DNA of 64,000 bases from Stenotrophomonas sp. ESTM1D_MKCIP4_1 (GCF_003086895.1 NZ_CP026004.1:4112684-4176683), one strand, 5' to 3'. Positions 43,716-52,054 are shown, numbered from the stretch's first letter. A program made the numbers and translations. Notes: generated by a model from the letters alone, not told the origin.

Positions 43716-43796
43716 GGCACCTGGGCGCTTGCACTCGGTGCGGTTGGCGTGCTGATCGGCAGGGCATTCGGCTATGGCCTGGCCGCAGTGGGCCAG

Positions 43797-43931
43797 GCCG
43801 GCGTCGCTCGTGTCGAGGCCGGCCAGGTGCCGGGGATGGATGGCGCGGGCGTGGTGATCGCCATTGGACAAGGCGTTGATCGCAGCTTGCTGGGCCAGCG
43901 CAAGGACTCATTGAAGATGGTACTGCGATGA
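43797..43931 (+). pseudogene. zinc-type alcohol dehydrogenase fragment
   Basis: GVARVEAGQVPGMDGAGVVIAIGQGVDRSLLGQR resembles the N-terminal catalytic-domain signature of MDR alcohol/quinone dehydrogenases (PGxDGAGVVxAxGxGV....GQRV). Only about 35 codons are recognisable, with in-frame deletions before and after. Confidence 0.45.
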
Positions 43932-44345
43932 GCCGACTCGCCGTCGCCACTGTTCCGCACGTCTGACAGTGCAGTAGTCAGGTCAGTGTGGACGTGTTGG
44001 CTCCTGCCGTTCGTCTGGAGTGCTGAGTCTCCCGACAAATTCTGGTCTGGTAGCGGAAGATCCGAAGCCCCGCCTAAACTCAATCGGCAACACCGAAAGG
44101 AAGAAGCTACGCGCGGATCCATGGCCTGACCACCGGGTTTCTGGCTGCAGCCTGAAATCCGCTCGCGGAACTTCTGAAGGAATACGTACTGTGAATCGCC
44201 CAGGTTCATGTAGACAATCGCAACCCGCCCCTGAGTGACCGCTCTCGGCCAGAAGCGGACGGCGCAAATATAAGCCTGAGGGCTCGTACCCGCCTGCTCT
44301 CCTTGCAAGGCGAAACACCGACGGCGCATTCGATCAGATTGCCAG
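43932..44345. other. non-coding region with one dispersed palindrome
   Basis: No supportable gene was found in these 414 bp. A degraded copy of the GTCCGC...GCGGAC palindrome (GACCGCTCTCGGCCAGAAGC at 44237) is present. Confidence 0.45.
44235..44261. repeat. dispersed GTCCGC...GCGGAC palindrome, copy 1 (degenerate)
   Basis: GACCGCTCTCGGCC followed by AGAAGCGGAC. The left arm carries mismatches; the core TCGGCCAGAAGCGGAC is identical to copy 2. Confidence 0.6.
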
Positions 44346-45287
44346 TCACGTGCGCGACTGCCGCCGCATAGCCTGAGGGGCGACACCGAACCCTCGCTGG
44401 TATGCCTCACGAAGATGCCGTCGGTCGCGGAACCCAGTCTCACGCGCAATCACCTCCAATGGAAGCCGCCCCTGTTCGACCATGACCCGCGCAGACTCAA
44501 GTCGTAGCGCTTCAATGGCTTTCGCTGGCGATTGCCCGGTTTCTGCCGTGAAGATCCGGCTGAACTGGCGCGAGCTCAGGTTTACCCGCTCGGCCAGCTG
44601 CTCCACGCCGAGTGGCTCGGCCAAGTGCCGCTTGGCGTAGTCCAGCGCCTGTTGAATACGATCACTGCGCGGTGCCAGGTCCAACAGTTCCGAGTGCTGG
44701 GTCTGTCCGCCCGCGCGCCGGTGGTGCATCACTAATCGGTGCGCGACCGAGCGCGCCACCTCAGGCCCAAGGTCCTTCTCCACCATGCCCAGCGCCATGT
44801 CCAGCGCGGCAGTCATGCCAGCGGACGTCCAGTACTGACCGTCAAGGATAAAGATCCGGTCGGCCTCCACCTGGATGTCGGGGTGGCGCTGCTGCATGTG
44901 CTCGGCATAGGCCCAGTGTGTGGTGGCCCGTCGCTGTGTAAGCACGCCGGCTTCGGCCAGGATGAACCCGCCTGTGCAGATTCCTGCCACGCGCCGCGCC
45001 TTGGGAGCCACGCGACGGACGAAATCGAGCAATGGTCGAGAGACCGGGTCCGTAAGTGGGTCAATTACTCCAGCGAACATCCAGGTATCGGCACGGCTGC
45101 GTCCGGTCAGTTCGCGCGTGACCACCCGCATGCCCAGCGAAGCGTTGATCTCCCCGCCTTGCAGAGACCAGTTCTCCACGGCGTAAAAGGTTTCACCGTG
45201 CACGAGGTTCGCGAACTCGAACACCGCCTGCGAGCCGAGCGCCATCACCTGGAACCCGTCGCCCAGTACGTATCCCACCCGATGCAT
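44346..45287 (-). CDS. GlxA-type regulator (DJ-1/PfpI domain plus AraC domain)
   Basis: The protein has about 313 residues from ATG 45287. Residues 1 to about 180 form a class-I glutamine-amidotransferase-like (DJ-1/PfpI) domain, with the nucleophile elbow VAGICTGGFILAEAG and ATTHWAYAE. Residues about 215-313 contain the AraC helix-turn-helix pair (LGVEQLAERVNLSSRQFSRIFTAETGQSPAKAI; LEVIARETGFRDRRHLREAYQRGFGVAP). This domain order is that of GlxA/ArgR-type activators. It is divergent from the SDR-SDR-AhpD operon across 115 bp containing two dyads, so it probably controls that operon. Confidence 0.9.
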   Translation of the reverse strand: MHRVGYVLGDGFQVMALGSQAVFEFANLVHGETFYAVENWSLQGGEINASLGMRVVTRELTGRSRADTWMFAGVIDPLTDPVSRPLLDFVRRVAPKARRVAGICTGGFILAEAGVLTQRRATTHWAYAEHMQQRHPDIQVEADRIFILDGQYWTSAGMTAALDMALGMVEKDLGPEVARSVAHRLVMHHRRAGGQTQHSELLDLAPRSDRIQQALDYAKRHLAEPLGVEQLAERVNLSSRQFSRIFTAETGQSPAKAIEALRLESARVMVEQGRLPLEVIARETGFRDRRHLREAYQRGFGVAPQAMRRQSRT

Positions 45288-45311
45288 GATGGCTGCCACA
45301 TGTCCTAAAAC

Positions 45312-45352
45312 ATGACTATATGCGTCATTTGCGCCATGGTCCACTAGGCGCA
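45312..45352. promoter_or_regulatory. candidate operators between divergent GlxA regulator and SDR operon
   Basis: Two adjacent inverted repeats are visible. ATGAC-N7-GTCAT lies at 45312-45328 and TGCGCC-N11-GGCGCA at 45330-45352. They lie centrally between the divergent starts (45287 and 45403), the expected place for regulator binding. No biochemical evidence exists. Confidence 0.4.
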
Positions 45353-45402
45353 TGCTTTCTCCACCCCCCCGCGGCCATGGCCGCCTCAATGGAGAAAGCA
45401 CC

Positions 45403-46209
45403 ATGTCCGCACATCCCTCATCCGCTGGCGTTGCACTGGTTACCGGCGCATCTTCTGGCATCGGCGCGATCTATGCCGAGCGCCTGGCCCGTCGCGGCCA
45501 TGACCTGATTCTCGTCGCCCGCGACCGCCAGAGACTCAATGCCCTGGCTCAGGGGATCAGCAGCCAGACGCAGCGAGCCGTGGAGGTGATCGCGGCCGAC
45601 CTGGGCCAGCGTGATCAGCTGGCCGCGGTCGAGCGCCGCTTGCAGCAGGATGCCGATATCACAGTACTGGTCAACAACGCGGGCATCGGCACCCACACCC
45701 CCCTGCTGCAGAGTGATGTCGAGCGCATGACCGCCATGGTGGAGCTCAACGTCACCGCGCTCATGAGGCTGACCTACGCCGCAGTTCCGCAGATGGTGGC
45801 CCGCGAGCACGGCACCATCATCAACATTTCCTCGATCGCCAGCGTTGCCCCGGAGATCCTCAACGGCGTCTATGGCGGAAGCAAGGCCTTCGTCACCGCG
45901 TTCAGCCAGTCGCTTCACAAGGAACTTGCCGGTACCGGCGTGCGTGTCCAGGCGGTGCTTCCAGGCGCGACAGCTACCGACTTCTGGGCGATCGGTGGGC
46001 TGCCAGTTGAGAACCTTCCCAGTGAGATCGTAATGCCCGCCAGTGACATGGTCGACGCAGCGCTGCGTGGGCTGGATCAAGGCGAGCTGATCACTCTCCC
46101 GTCGCTGCAATCCGGCGAGGAATGGGAGGCATTCGAGGCGGCGCGCCAGGCCATGGCGGCCCACCTTTCCAGCAACACCGTGGCTCCGCGCTATCGCGCC
46201 GCGCACTGA
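45403..46209 (+). CDS. SDR-family oxidoreductase
   Basis: A 268-residue short-chain dehydrogenase. TGASSGIG is near residues 14-21, the NADP-type RDRQRL follows strand 2, then LVNNAGIGTH, the catalytic serine in INISSIASVAP, YGGSKAFVTAF and PGATATDFW. The C-terminal 60 residues (PSLQSGEEWEAFEAARQAM) are of the DltE-like SDR subgroup. The ATG at 45403 follows GGAGAAAGCACC. It leads a three-gene operon with a second SDR (38-bp gap) and an AhpD-like protein. Confidence 0.92.
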   Translation: MSAHPSSAGVALVTGASSGIGAIYAERLARRGHDLILVARDRQRLNALAQGISSQTQRAVEVIAADLGQRDQLAAVERRLQQDADITVLVNNAGIGTHTPLLQSDVERMTAMVELNVTALMRLTYAAVPQMVAREHGTIINISSIASVAPEILNGVYGGSKAFVTAFSQSLHKELAGTGVRVQAVLPGATATDFWAIGGLPVENLPSEIVMPASDMVDAALRGLDQGELITLPSLQSGEEWEAFEAARQAMAAHLSSNTVAPRYRAAH

Positions 46210-46247
46210 ATTCTCCTCCCCCGTTCGCACCCCTAGGACAAACTTCC

Positions 46248-47009
46248 ATGAAACTCACAGGTAACACCATTTTCATCACCGGCGGCACCTCCGGCATCGG
46301 CCTGGCGCTGGCCAAGGCGCTGCATGCACGTGGCAACCAGATCATCGTGGCAGGCCGTCGAAAAGCGCTGCTGGAGCAGATCAGGGCAGAGTATCCCGGC
46401 ATTGATGCGGTCGAACTCGATGTCGCCGATCCGGACCAGATCAAGGCGGTCGCCAAAGATCTGATTGCGCGCTATCCCGATCTCAACGTCGTGGTGAACA
46501 ATGCCGGCATCATGCCGTTCGATGACGCCGGCGGTGCGTTGGACGATGCCCAAGCTGCGCATCTAGTTGCAACGAACCTGTTGGGTCCGGTCAGGGTCAG
46601 CGCGGCGTTTGTAGAGCACCTGAAGCAGAAGCCGCAAAGTTGGATCATCAACAACTCCTCGGTCCTGGCCTTCGTTCCGCTCGCCGCGACGGCACTGTAT
46701 TCGGCCACCAAGGCGGCGATTCACTCCTACTCGATGTCTCAGCGGTTCGCCCTGCGAGACAGCTCCGTAAAGGTGCTGGAGATTGCACCGCCGTGGGTGG
46801 ATACCGACTTGATCTACAAGAGCAGTGATCCGCGCGCAATGCCATTGGACGACTTCATCGCCGAGACGCTGGAGAAGCTGTCAACCGCTACTACCGAAGT
46901 CGTGGTGGATCGCATCGCAGCGGTGCGTGCCAATCCCGGAATGGAGGAGCATGCGCTGGTGCATCAATTCAATCTCGCGATGGTGCAGAGCCCGATTCCG
47001 GTGGCCTGA
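46248..47009 (+). CDS. DltE-like SDR oxidoreductase
   Basis: A 253-residue SDR starting [18 protein letters not shown]. Features are the NADP-type AGRRKALLEQI, VVNNAGIMPFDD, NNSSVLAFVP, YSATKAAIHSYS and the APPWVDTDL loop. The N-terminus and length fit the DltE group annotated next to D-alanylation genes in Firmicutes, but no dlt genes are here, so a general carbonyl reductase is more likely. AGGACA precedes ATG 46248. Confidence 0.92.
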   Translation: MKLTGNTIFITGGTSGIGLALAKALHARGNQIIVAGRRKALLEQIRAEYPGIDAVELDVADPDQIKAVAKDLIARYPDLNVVVNNAGIMPFDDAGGALDDAQAAHLVATNLLGPVRVSAAFVEHLKQKPQSWIINNSSVLAFVPLAATALYSATKAAIHSYSMSQRFALRDSSVKVLEIAPPWVDTDLIYKSSDPRAMPLDDFIAETLEKLSTATTEVVVDRIAAVRANPGMEEHALVHQFNLAMVQSPIPVA

Positions 47010-47094
47010 TCAATGTGCCTACCAGCACCAGCGCCACATGGCGCTGGTGCCAGTGACTTTCGCCATTCGTTCCACTTCTCTGAGGAAATATCCC

Positions 47095-47427
47095 ATGCTT
47101 TTCAACTGGTCTGAGTATGTGCCTGCGGTCAAAAAGGCGTTCGGTTCCCTGGGCAAGCGCCATCCCAAGATGCTTGAGGCCTACCAATCGTTGGGCGCAG
47201 CGGCGGCGCGTGATCAAGCGCTGGACCCCAAGACACGCGAACTGATTGCCGTTGCGGTGGCGATCAGCCTGCGTTGCGATGGGTGCATTGGCACGCATAC
47301 CGAGGCAGCGCGCAAGGCCGGGGCGACCGAAGAAGAGCTGGCGCAGGCACTCGCTACTGCGATCCAGGTCAATGCAGGTGCTGCGTATGTCTATTCGATG
47401 CGAGCCCTTGAGGCTTATGGCGAATAG
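47095..47427 (+). CDS. carboxymuconolactone decarboxylase/AhpD-family protein
   Basis: A 110-residue all-helical protein of the CMD family. The CxxC redox pair with downstream histidine is in ISLRCDGCIGTHTEAARKAG, as in AhpD-like peroxidase reductants. The remaining helices (LAQALATAIQVNAGAAYVYSM) are typical. TGAGGAAA lies before ATG 47095. Third gene of the SDR operon; a role in reducing peroxides or quinones made or met by the pathway is an inference. Confidence 0.9.
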   Translation: MLFNWSEYVPAVKKAFGSLGKRHPKMLEAYQSLGAAAARDQALDPKTRELIAVAVAISLRCDGCIGTHTEAARKAGATEEELAQALATAIQVNAGAAYVYSMRALEAYGE

Positions 47428-47745
47428 CCTTTTTCGCGAGGGCATCGCGCATTAGAGCTTTGTGCAGTGCTCGAGCGATGCCCAGCGATTGCCGCTGTGG
47501 GGTGCCAACACACCTACTGGCAGTGCGCTAATCACGATCTTCGACGCAAAGACGTGTTGCGATGCTCGCAGTCGATGTCCGCTATCGGCCAGAAGCGGAC
47601 AGCGACATCCGCCCTAGGCTGCTTCCGGCATTCGTCCCAGTTCGGCAGCTTCGTCGATGGGAACGTGGTGAGCGAGCGCCCCGCGGAGCAAGCACCCGAA
47701 TGAGAGGCCTCATCCCGGTGCCGCTCCGCTCTGCATTGGGCGCGA
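47428..47745. other. intergenic region with a dispersed palindrome
   Basis: No gene is supported in these 318 bp. GGGCATCGC at 47440 and GCGATGCCC near 47474 could form a long-loop terminator for the upstream operon, and copy 2 of the GTCCGC palindrome lies at 47573-47606. Confidence 0.45.
47573..47606. repeat. dispersed GTCCGC...GCGGAC palindrome, copy 2
   Basis: GATGTCCGCTATCGGCC then AGAAGCGGACAGCGACATC. Nested dyads GTCCGCT/AGCGGAC and GATGTC/GACATC give a strong hairpin. Confidence 0.7.
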
Positions 47746-48222
47746 TTACATGCCCAGGTCAGACAGCCCCGGGTGATCATCCGGGCGACGCCCCAACGGC
47801 CAATGGAACTTGCGGTCGCTTTCCTTGATCGGCATGTCGTTGATGCACGAGAAGCGCCGCTCCATCAAGCCATCGGCAGAAAACTCCCAGTTCTCGTTTC
47901 CATACGAGCGGTACCAGTTTCCTGAATCGTCACGCCATTCATAGGCGTAGCGCACAGCGATACGATTTTCGGTAAAGGCCCACAGCTCCTTGATCAAGCG
48001 GTACTCAAGCTCTTTCTTCCACTTGCGGGCCAGGAACTGCCGGGCCTCTTCACGGCCTTGCGTGAACTCGGCGCGGTTCCGCCACTGGGTGTCGAGCGAG
48101 TAGGCAAGAGATACCTTGTCTGCATCGCGAGAGTTCCAACCATCTTCGGCAAGTCGTACTTTTTCGATGGCCGATTCGCGGGTGAAGGGGGGAAGCGGCG
48201 GGCGAGTTTGAGCGTTGGACAT
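47746..48222 (-). CDS. DUF1348 (NTF2-like) protein
   Basis: A 158-residue protein from ATG 48222, with GGAGG 7-8 bases upstream. The DUF1348/SnoaL-like signature is complete: [72 protein letters not shown] and [13 protein letters not shown]. The biochemical role of the family is unknown. It lies 63 bp downstream of a TetR gene on the same strand, so it is a probable target of that repressor. Confidence 0.88.
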   Translation of the reverse strand: MSNAQTRPPLPPFTRESAIEKVRLAEDGWNSRDADKVSLAYSLDTQWRNRAEFTQGREEARQFLARKWKKELEYRLIKELWAFTENRIAVRYAYEWRDDSGNWYRSYGNENWEFSADGLMERRFSCINDMPIKESDRKFHWPLGRRPDDHPGLSDLGM

Positions 48223-48285
48223 GGCAAAGCCTCCAATCAAAGTGGATACATCGTTGGTTTCAGATTGCGGTGGAGCGTGCGCCCG

Positions 48286-48855
48286 CTAGCGGCGGGCCTG
48301 TTTCAGCAACAACTGTGCGACATCCCTTGCGTTGTCTGCTGCTTGGTAATCACCCATCACGCGCGACACGGTGATGGCACCTTCCATCAGAATCAGCAGC
48401 TGGCGCGCCAGTGCGTCCGGCTGCTCGATCCCCAGCTGCCCGGTAAGTTCAAGCGTGTAATCGAGCAGCTTCTGCTTGTGATAACTGGCGATCCTGCGAA
48501 TAGGATCCTCAGGATCCCCGACCTCGCCGGCCGTGTTAATGAACGCACAGCCGCGGTACCCCTCGGACTCGAACCAACCCGTGAGCACGGTGAACATGCG
48601 CAGGATGCGCGCCTCGGGGCCATCGGCGTTGTCACATTCCTTCCGGAACCAGGCCAGCCAACGCACGTCGCGTGCGTTCAGCGCCGCAGCAGCAACCTCG
48701 TCTTTATTCTCGAAGTGGCGATAGATGCTTTTCCGCGCCACACCCGAGGTCTTTACTAGAAGGTCCATGCCGGTGGCATGTATCCCGTTCTGGTAGATCA
48801 GCGTCTCGGCCGTCGCGAGGATCTTTTGCTTGGTGTCAGTCGTCTGGTTTTCCAT
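48286..48855 (-). CDS. TetR/AcrR-family repressor
   Basis: A 189-residue protein with the TetR N-terminal helix-turn-helix (KQKILATAETLIYQNGIHATGMDLLVKTSGVARKSIYRHFENKDEVAAAAL) and a C-terminal ligand domain like TetR_C_33/YcdC-type (ARILRMFTVLTGWFESEGYRGCAFINTAGEVG). ATG 48855 is only 11 bp from a perfect 14-bp palindrome, its probable operator. The gene is co-oriented with DUF1348. Confidence 0.93.
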   Translation of the reverse strand: MENQTTDTKQKILATAETLIYQNGIHATGMDLLVKTSGVARKSIYRHFENKDEVAAAALNARDVRWLAWFRKECDNADGPEARILRMFTVLTGWFESEGYRGCAFINTAGEVGDPEDPIRRIASYHKQKLLDYTLELTGQLGIEQPDALARQLLILMEGAITVSRVMGDYQAADNARDVAQLLLKQARR

Positions 48856-48866
48856 GGGGCAAAGGT

Positions 48867-48880
48867 AGAACGATCGTTCT
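48867..48880. promoter_or_regulatory. perfect palindromic TetR operator
   Basis: AGAACGATCGTTCT is a perfect 14-bp palindrome just upstream of the tetR-type start. GAACGATCGTTC is a well-known form of TetR/AcrR-family operator, so autorepression is expected. Confidence 0.75.
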
Positions 48881-49010
48881 CCTCTGTCAACCAAGATGTG
48901 CACGGGGCCGGGCTCACGATGTCTAGCTGGAGGACAGGTGAGTGGCAGGGCTGCGGGACCGCACCGGAGACCACTTCATGTTGAGTGTCGTGCAGGATCG
49001 CGCCATGGCG

Positions 49011-49045
49011 GATGTCCGCTTTCGGCCAGAAGTGGACGTTGGCTG
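49011..49045. repeat. dispersed GTCCGC...GCGGAC palindrome, copy 3
   Basis: GATGTCCGCTTTCGGCCAGA followed by AGTGGACGTTGG. One mismatch in the right arm (GTGGAC for GCGGAC). Confidence 0.65.
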
Positions 49046-49049
49046 TCGG

Positions 49050-49286
49050 CTACCACGTGCCGGTCAAGAGATAAGAAGGAAGCTCCTCTAGCGCACACTG
49101 CGGTGCATCCACGTCCCAGGATACGAAGCAACAACCGCACCCCTCAAAGTATTCGGGGCAGGTAGCCATGTTGTCTCTCCAGCGGTCCAACCATTGCTCG
49201 ACAAGCTCCCAGTCGGCATCGAACTTAGCCTGGGATCCGGCGTCGTCATCCCCACCTAGCAGGACAGTTATGACAGCTCGAGGCAT
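49050..49286 (-). CDS. small acidic cysteine-containing hypothetical protein
   Basis: A 78-residue protein, strongly acidic, with a CGCC cluster (FEGCGCCFVSWDVDAP) and many tryptophans (WELVEQWLDRWRDN). No signal peptide or transmembrane segment is seen. No good ribosome site precedes ATG 49286. Size and acidity are like immunity-type proteins, but no toxin gene is adjacent, so I assign no function. It lies between two dispersed palindromes. Confidence 0.5.
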   Translation of the reverse strand: MPRAVITVLLGGDDDAGSQAKFDADWELVEQWLDRWRDNMATCPEYFEGCGCCFVSWDVDAPQCALEELPSYLLTGTW

Positions 49287-49350
49287 CGGAGGAGAATGTC
49301 TGCTGTGGGTCGAAAGCGGAGAGTAGCACCGGACTAACGCTTACGCAGTG

Positions 49351-49385
49351 CTGATGTCTGCTTCCGGCCAAGTGCGGTCGCTCGC
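49351..49385. repeat. dispersed GTCCGC...GCGGAC palindrome, copy 4 (degenerate)
   Basis: CTGATGTCTGCTTCCGGCC then AAGTGCGGTCG. Several mismatches, but the order and core match copies 1-3. Confidence 0.5.
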
Positions 49386-49416
49386 AAACAGCATCAGCTT
49401 GAATCCAGTTTTTTTC

Positions 49417-49841
49417 TCACCCAATCATCGTCAGATTGAATCTTCCTGAGAGCGGCGAAAAGAAACAAAGCGCAATCACAACACCATTCAGCAGCAAGGA
49501 TGCCTCGTAGAACAGCGATGAAGCACGCGAAATGACATGCGGCGCATCAACGCGGTCAACGCGCTCCAACCCAAGGTAAAGAAAATGTAAATCCAAGGGC
49601 TGAACGGCACAAAGAAGGCAACGGCCACCAGCGCGGCCAGGTACCCAACAACCAGCCCGATACGCAGCGCCCCAAGCACCGGGCGAGACATGCTGGCCGC
49701 AACAGCACGCTCCTTGATCCTGAGTCGTTCTTCGCGCAGCAGCCTCGGAAGCGTCCTTGCCCCACGCTCATCAGCCACGATGCCACCAACCGTGACAAGG
49801 ATGGTCAGCAGTACAAACATCCGGAATGTGAGTTCAGTCAT
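49417..49841 (-). pseudogene. small membrane protein with a one-base frameshift
   Basis: The frame from ATG 49841 encodes an N-terminal helix (FRMFVLLTILVTVGGIVAD) and two more (IGLVVGYLAALVAVAFFVPF; WIYIFFTLGW), then degenerates to a basic tail and stops at 49488. Adding one G to TTGGAG near 49566 restores WERVDRVDAPHVISRASSLF, followed by a fourth hydrophobic helix (LLLNGVVIALCFFSPL) and a stop at 49417, giving 141 residues. Family unknown. The break could be a homopolymer error. Confidence 0.6.
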
Positions 49842-50078
49842 TGAATCTGCACCCTATGAGTTCCGTCTCTGGAAGCATGCCGTACCGCCTACCGGCGTCG
49901 GCTTGAATGATCTGTTGAGGCTCAGCGTATCGACCCAGGCAGCTGGCCGACAAGACATGACGCGCAAAGATCACTTACCGCGAACTGGCGTCGCCTTGAA
50001 CGAGCTGCTGGCCGGGCGGCCATTGGTGCATTGATACCCGAAAGTCTGCTCCTCCATGCGGACCTCCGTTGCCTGCTC

Positions 50079-50345
50079 TCAGTAGACCCGGCTACGAACG
50101 CTGTGAACAAGCGCGCGATCGCATGGGTAGCTGCGCGATGACTGCAGCACGTTGATGTCGGAAGCCCGCCCATCCGTTCCAAGAGTGAAAGAAAGCCTGG
50201 CCTGGCAGATATATGTACGCCCAAAGCAGTCATCGGCGGGTACCGGCACATCAGGCATCAAGATGGGCTCTGGTGTGGCAACACCAGCCCTCGTCAGTCC
50301 ACTGCCAACGAACGCAGTCAGCATGATGACGCCAAGCATGTTCAT
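50079..50345 (-). CDS. small secreted protein with TonB-C-like domain
   Basis: An 88-residue protein with an N-terminal hydrophobic stretch (MNMLGVIMLTAFVGSG) and a C-terminal segment (ICQARLSFTLGTDGRASDIN, then VLQSSRSYPCDRALVHSVRS) that follows the TonB C-terminal pattern (strand, D-G-R turn, VLxSS, helix). Two cysteines could form a disulfide. It lacks the proline-rich spacer, so it is a stand-alone TonB-C-like protein rather than a full energy transducer. Ribosome site weak. Confidence 0.6.
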   Translation of the reverse strand: MNMLGVIMLTAFVGSGLTRAGVATPEPILMPDVPVPADDCFGRTYICQARLSFTLGTDGRASDINVLQSSRSYPCDRALVHSVRSRVY

Positions 50346-50466
50346 CGCCGGGTAGCTGCCTGATGGAAGGACACGTGGGTGCGAGTATACGTATCAACTT
50401 CATCGCCCCGCAGCAGGGCTTTCCCACTGGCCGTACCGACACCGCGCCTTCACGTGCCTTGCGCTT

Positions 50467-51516
50467 TCAGCGTTCGCCGCGCCGCTCATACCAGCCCTGG
50501 GTACGGTTCACGATGCGAACCACGGACAGCATTACCGGCACCTCGATAAGTACGCCCACGACGGTCGCCAATGCGGCACCCGAATGCACACCGAAGAGCC
50601 CGACGGCGGTCGCCACCGCCAGCTCGAAGAAATTGCTCGCCCCGATCAGCGCAGAAGGCCCGGCCACGCAGTGCGCCACGCCAAAGCGGCGGTTGAGCAG
50701 GTACGCCAGGCCCGAGGTGAAGTAGACCTGGACCAGGATAGGCACTGCGATCAACGCAATCACCAGCGGCTGCCTGATGATCTGCTGCCCTTGAAAGCCA
50801 AACAGCAGCACCAGCGTCAGCAGCAGCGCCGACAGCGATACCGGGCCCAGCCTGCGCAGCGCGCGATCCAGGCCCATGCCGCCACTGCGGGTAAGCAGCC
50901 ACTGCCGCAGCAGCGCGGCCACCACTACCGGCGCCACGATGTACAGGCCTACGGACAACAGCAGCGTGTCCCACGGCACCGTGATGGCTGAAATGCCCAG
51001 CAGCAAGGCGACCATGGGGGCGTAGGCCACCACCATGATCGCGTCATTCAGCGCGACCTGGCTCAAGGTGAAATTCGCATCGCCACGGCACAGGTTGCTC
51101 CACACGAACACCATTGCGGTGCACGGCGCGGCAGCCAGCAGGATCAGCCCGGCAATATAGCTGTCGGTCTGCCCGGGGGGCAGCCAATCCGCGAAAACGT
51201 GGCGCAGGAAAATCCACCCGAGGAGTGCCATCGAGAACGGCTTGACCGCCCAGTTGATGAACAACGTAACCCCGATCCCTTTCCAGTGCTGCTGCAACTG
51301 GCGCATGGCGCCGTAGTCCACCTTCAGCAACATCGGGATGATCATCAACCAGATCAGTACCGCCACCGGCAGGTTGACCTTGGCAATCTCTGCAGAGGCC
51401 AGCGCGGCAAATGTACCGGGCAGAAAGTGCCCCAGCAGCGTTCCCGCCGCGATGCACAGCGCAACCCACAGGGTAAGGTGGCGCTCGAACAGGCCCATGG
51501 GTGAGGGCGCGTTCAC
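50467..51516 (-). CDS. acr3: ACR3-family arsenite efflux transporter
   Basis: A 349-residue integral membrane protein with 10 transmembrane helices. The essential ACR3 cysteine lies in LAAAPCTAMVFVWSNLCRGD, and the NDA...(VALNDAIMVVAYAP) segment and GASNFFELAVATAVGLFG are family hallmarks. It exports As(III) using the proton-motive force. GTG 51516 overlaps the arsC stop (GTGA), indicating coupling; ATG 51498 is the alternative. It is last in the arsR-arsC-acr3 operon. Confidence 0.93.
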   Translation of the reverse strand: MNAPSPMGLFERHLTLWVALCIAAGTLLGHFLPGTFAALASAEIAKVNLPVAVLIWLMIIPMLLKVDYGAMRQLQQHWKGIGVTLFINWAVKPFSMALLGWIFLRHVFADWLPPGQTDSYIAGLILLAAAPCTAMVFVWSNLCRGDANFTLSQVALNDAIMVVAYAPMVALLLGISAITVPWDTLLLSVGLYIVAPVVVAALLRQWLLTRSGGMGLDRALRRLGPVSLSALLLTLVLLFGFQGQQIIRQPLVIALIAVPILVQVYFTSGLAYLLNRRFGVAHCVAGPSALIGASNFFELAVATAVGLFGVHSGAALATVVGVLIEVPVMLSVVRIVNRTQGWYERRGER

Positions 51517-52016
51517 TGGCCGCTGGCAACCGGCTGCAAGTGCCCAATGCGGTCCAGCGCCTGCTGCAGCGCTGCGCGATCCGCCCACAGCGATTCGGGC
51601 AGAGCAAGCAGCGCAGTCAAGCGCGCTTTCACGATGGCATGCGCCTGTGCGAAGGCCGCGGCCTTGTCAGCGTCGCTGCCCTCAACCGCAGCAGGATCCG
51701 GCAGGCCCCAATGGCTGCGGATGAAGTCTCCAAACACCACGGGACAGGAATCAGCGGCGGCGGAATCGCACACGGTAATCACCAGATCCATCGGTGCCGC
51801 ATCCACGAATTCATCCCAGGATTTGCTGCGCAGTCCGTCCGTAGACATCCCTTCGACCTGCAGCTGCGCCAGGGCGAACGGGTTGATCTGGCCGATAGGT
51901 TGGCTGCCCGCGCTGTAGGCGGTAAAGCGCTCGCCGCCCCACGCGCGCAACGTGGCTTCGGCAAGAACGCTGCGGGCGCTGTTGCCCGTGCACAGGAACA
52001 GGATATTGCGTGTCAT
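51513..52016 (-). CDS. arsC: arsenate reductase, LMW-phosphatase type
   Basis: A 167-residue protein with the P-loop CTGNSARS at Cys9 (NILFLCTGNSARSVLAEA). The second redox pair is in VITVCDSAAADSCPV. This arrangement is the thioredoxin-coupled ArsC family that reduces arsenate to arsenite. It is 38 bp downstream of arsR and overlaps acr3 by 4 bp. ATG 52016 gives the canonical start. Confidence 0.93.
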   Translation of the reverse strand: MTRNILFLCTGNSARSVLAEATLRAWGGERFTAYSAGSQPIGQINPFALAQLQVEGMSTDGLRSKSWDEFVDAAPMDLVITVCDSAAADSCPVVFGDFIRSHWGLPDPAAVEGSDADKAAAFAQAHAIVKARLTALLALPESLWADRAALQQALDRIGHLQPVASGQ

Positions 52017-52054
52017 GGTGCGGCCGTCGCGTGGAGTAAGGGGCGTGGGTGGCG

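Noticed and set aside
46248..47009. Role of the DltE-like SDR in teichoic-acid D-alanylation
   Set aside because: The organism is Gram-negative and no dltA-D genes are present; the name reflects subgroup similarity only.
49050..49286. Immunity protein of a toxin system
   Set aside because: It is small and acidic, but no toxin, secretion or recombination gene flanks it, so no toxin-immunity role can be supported.
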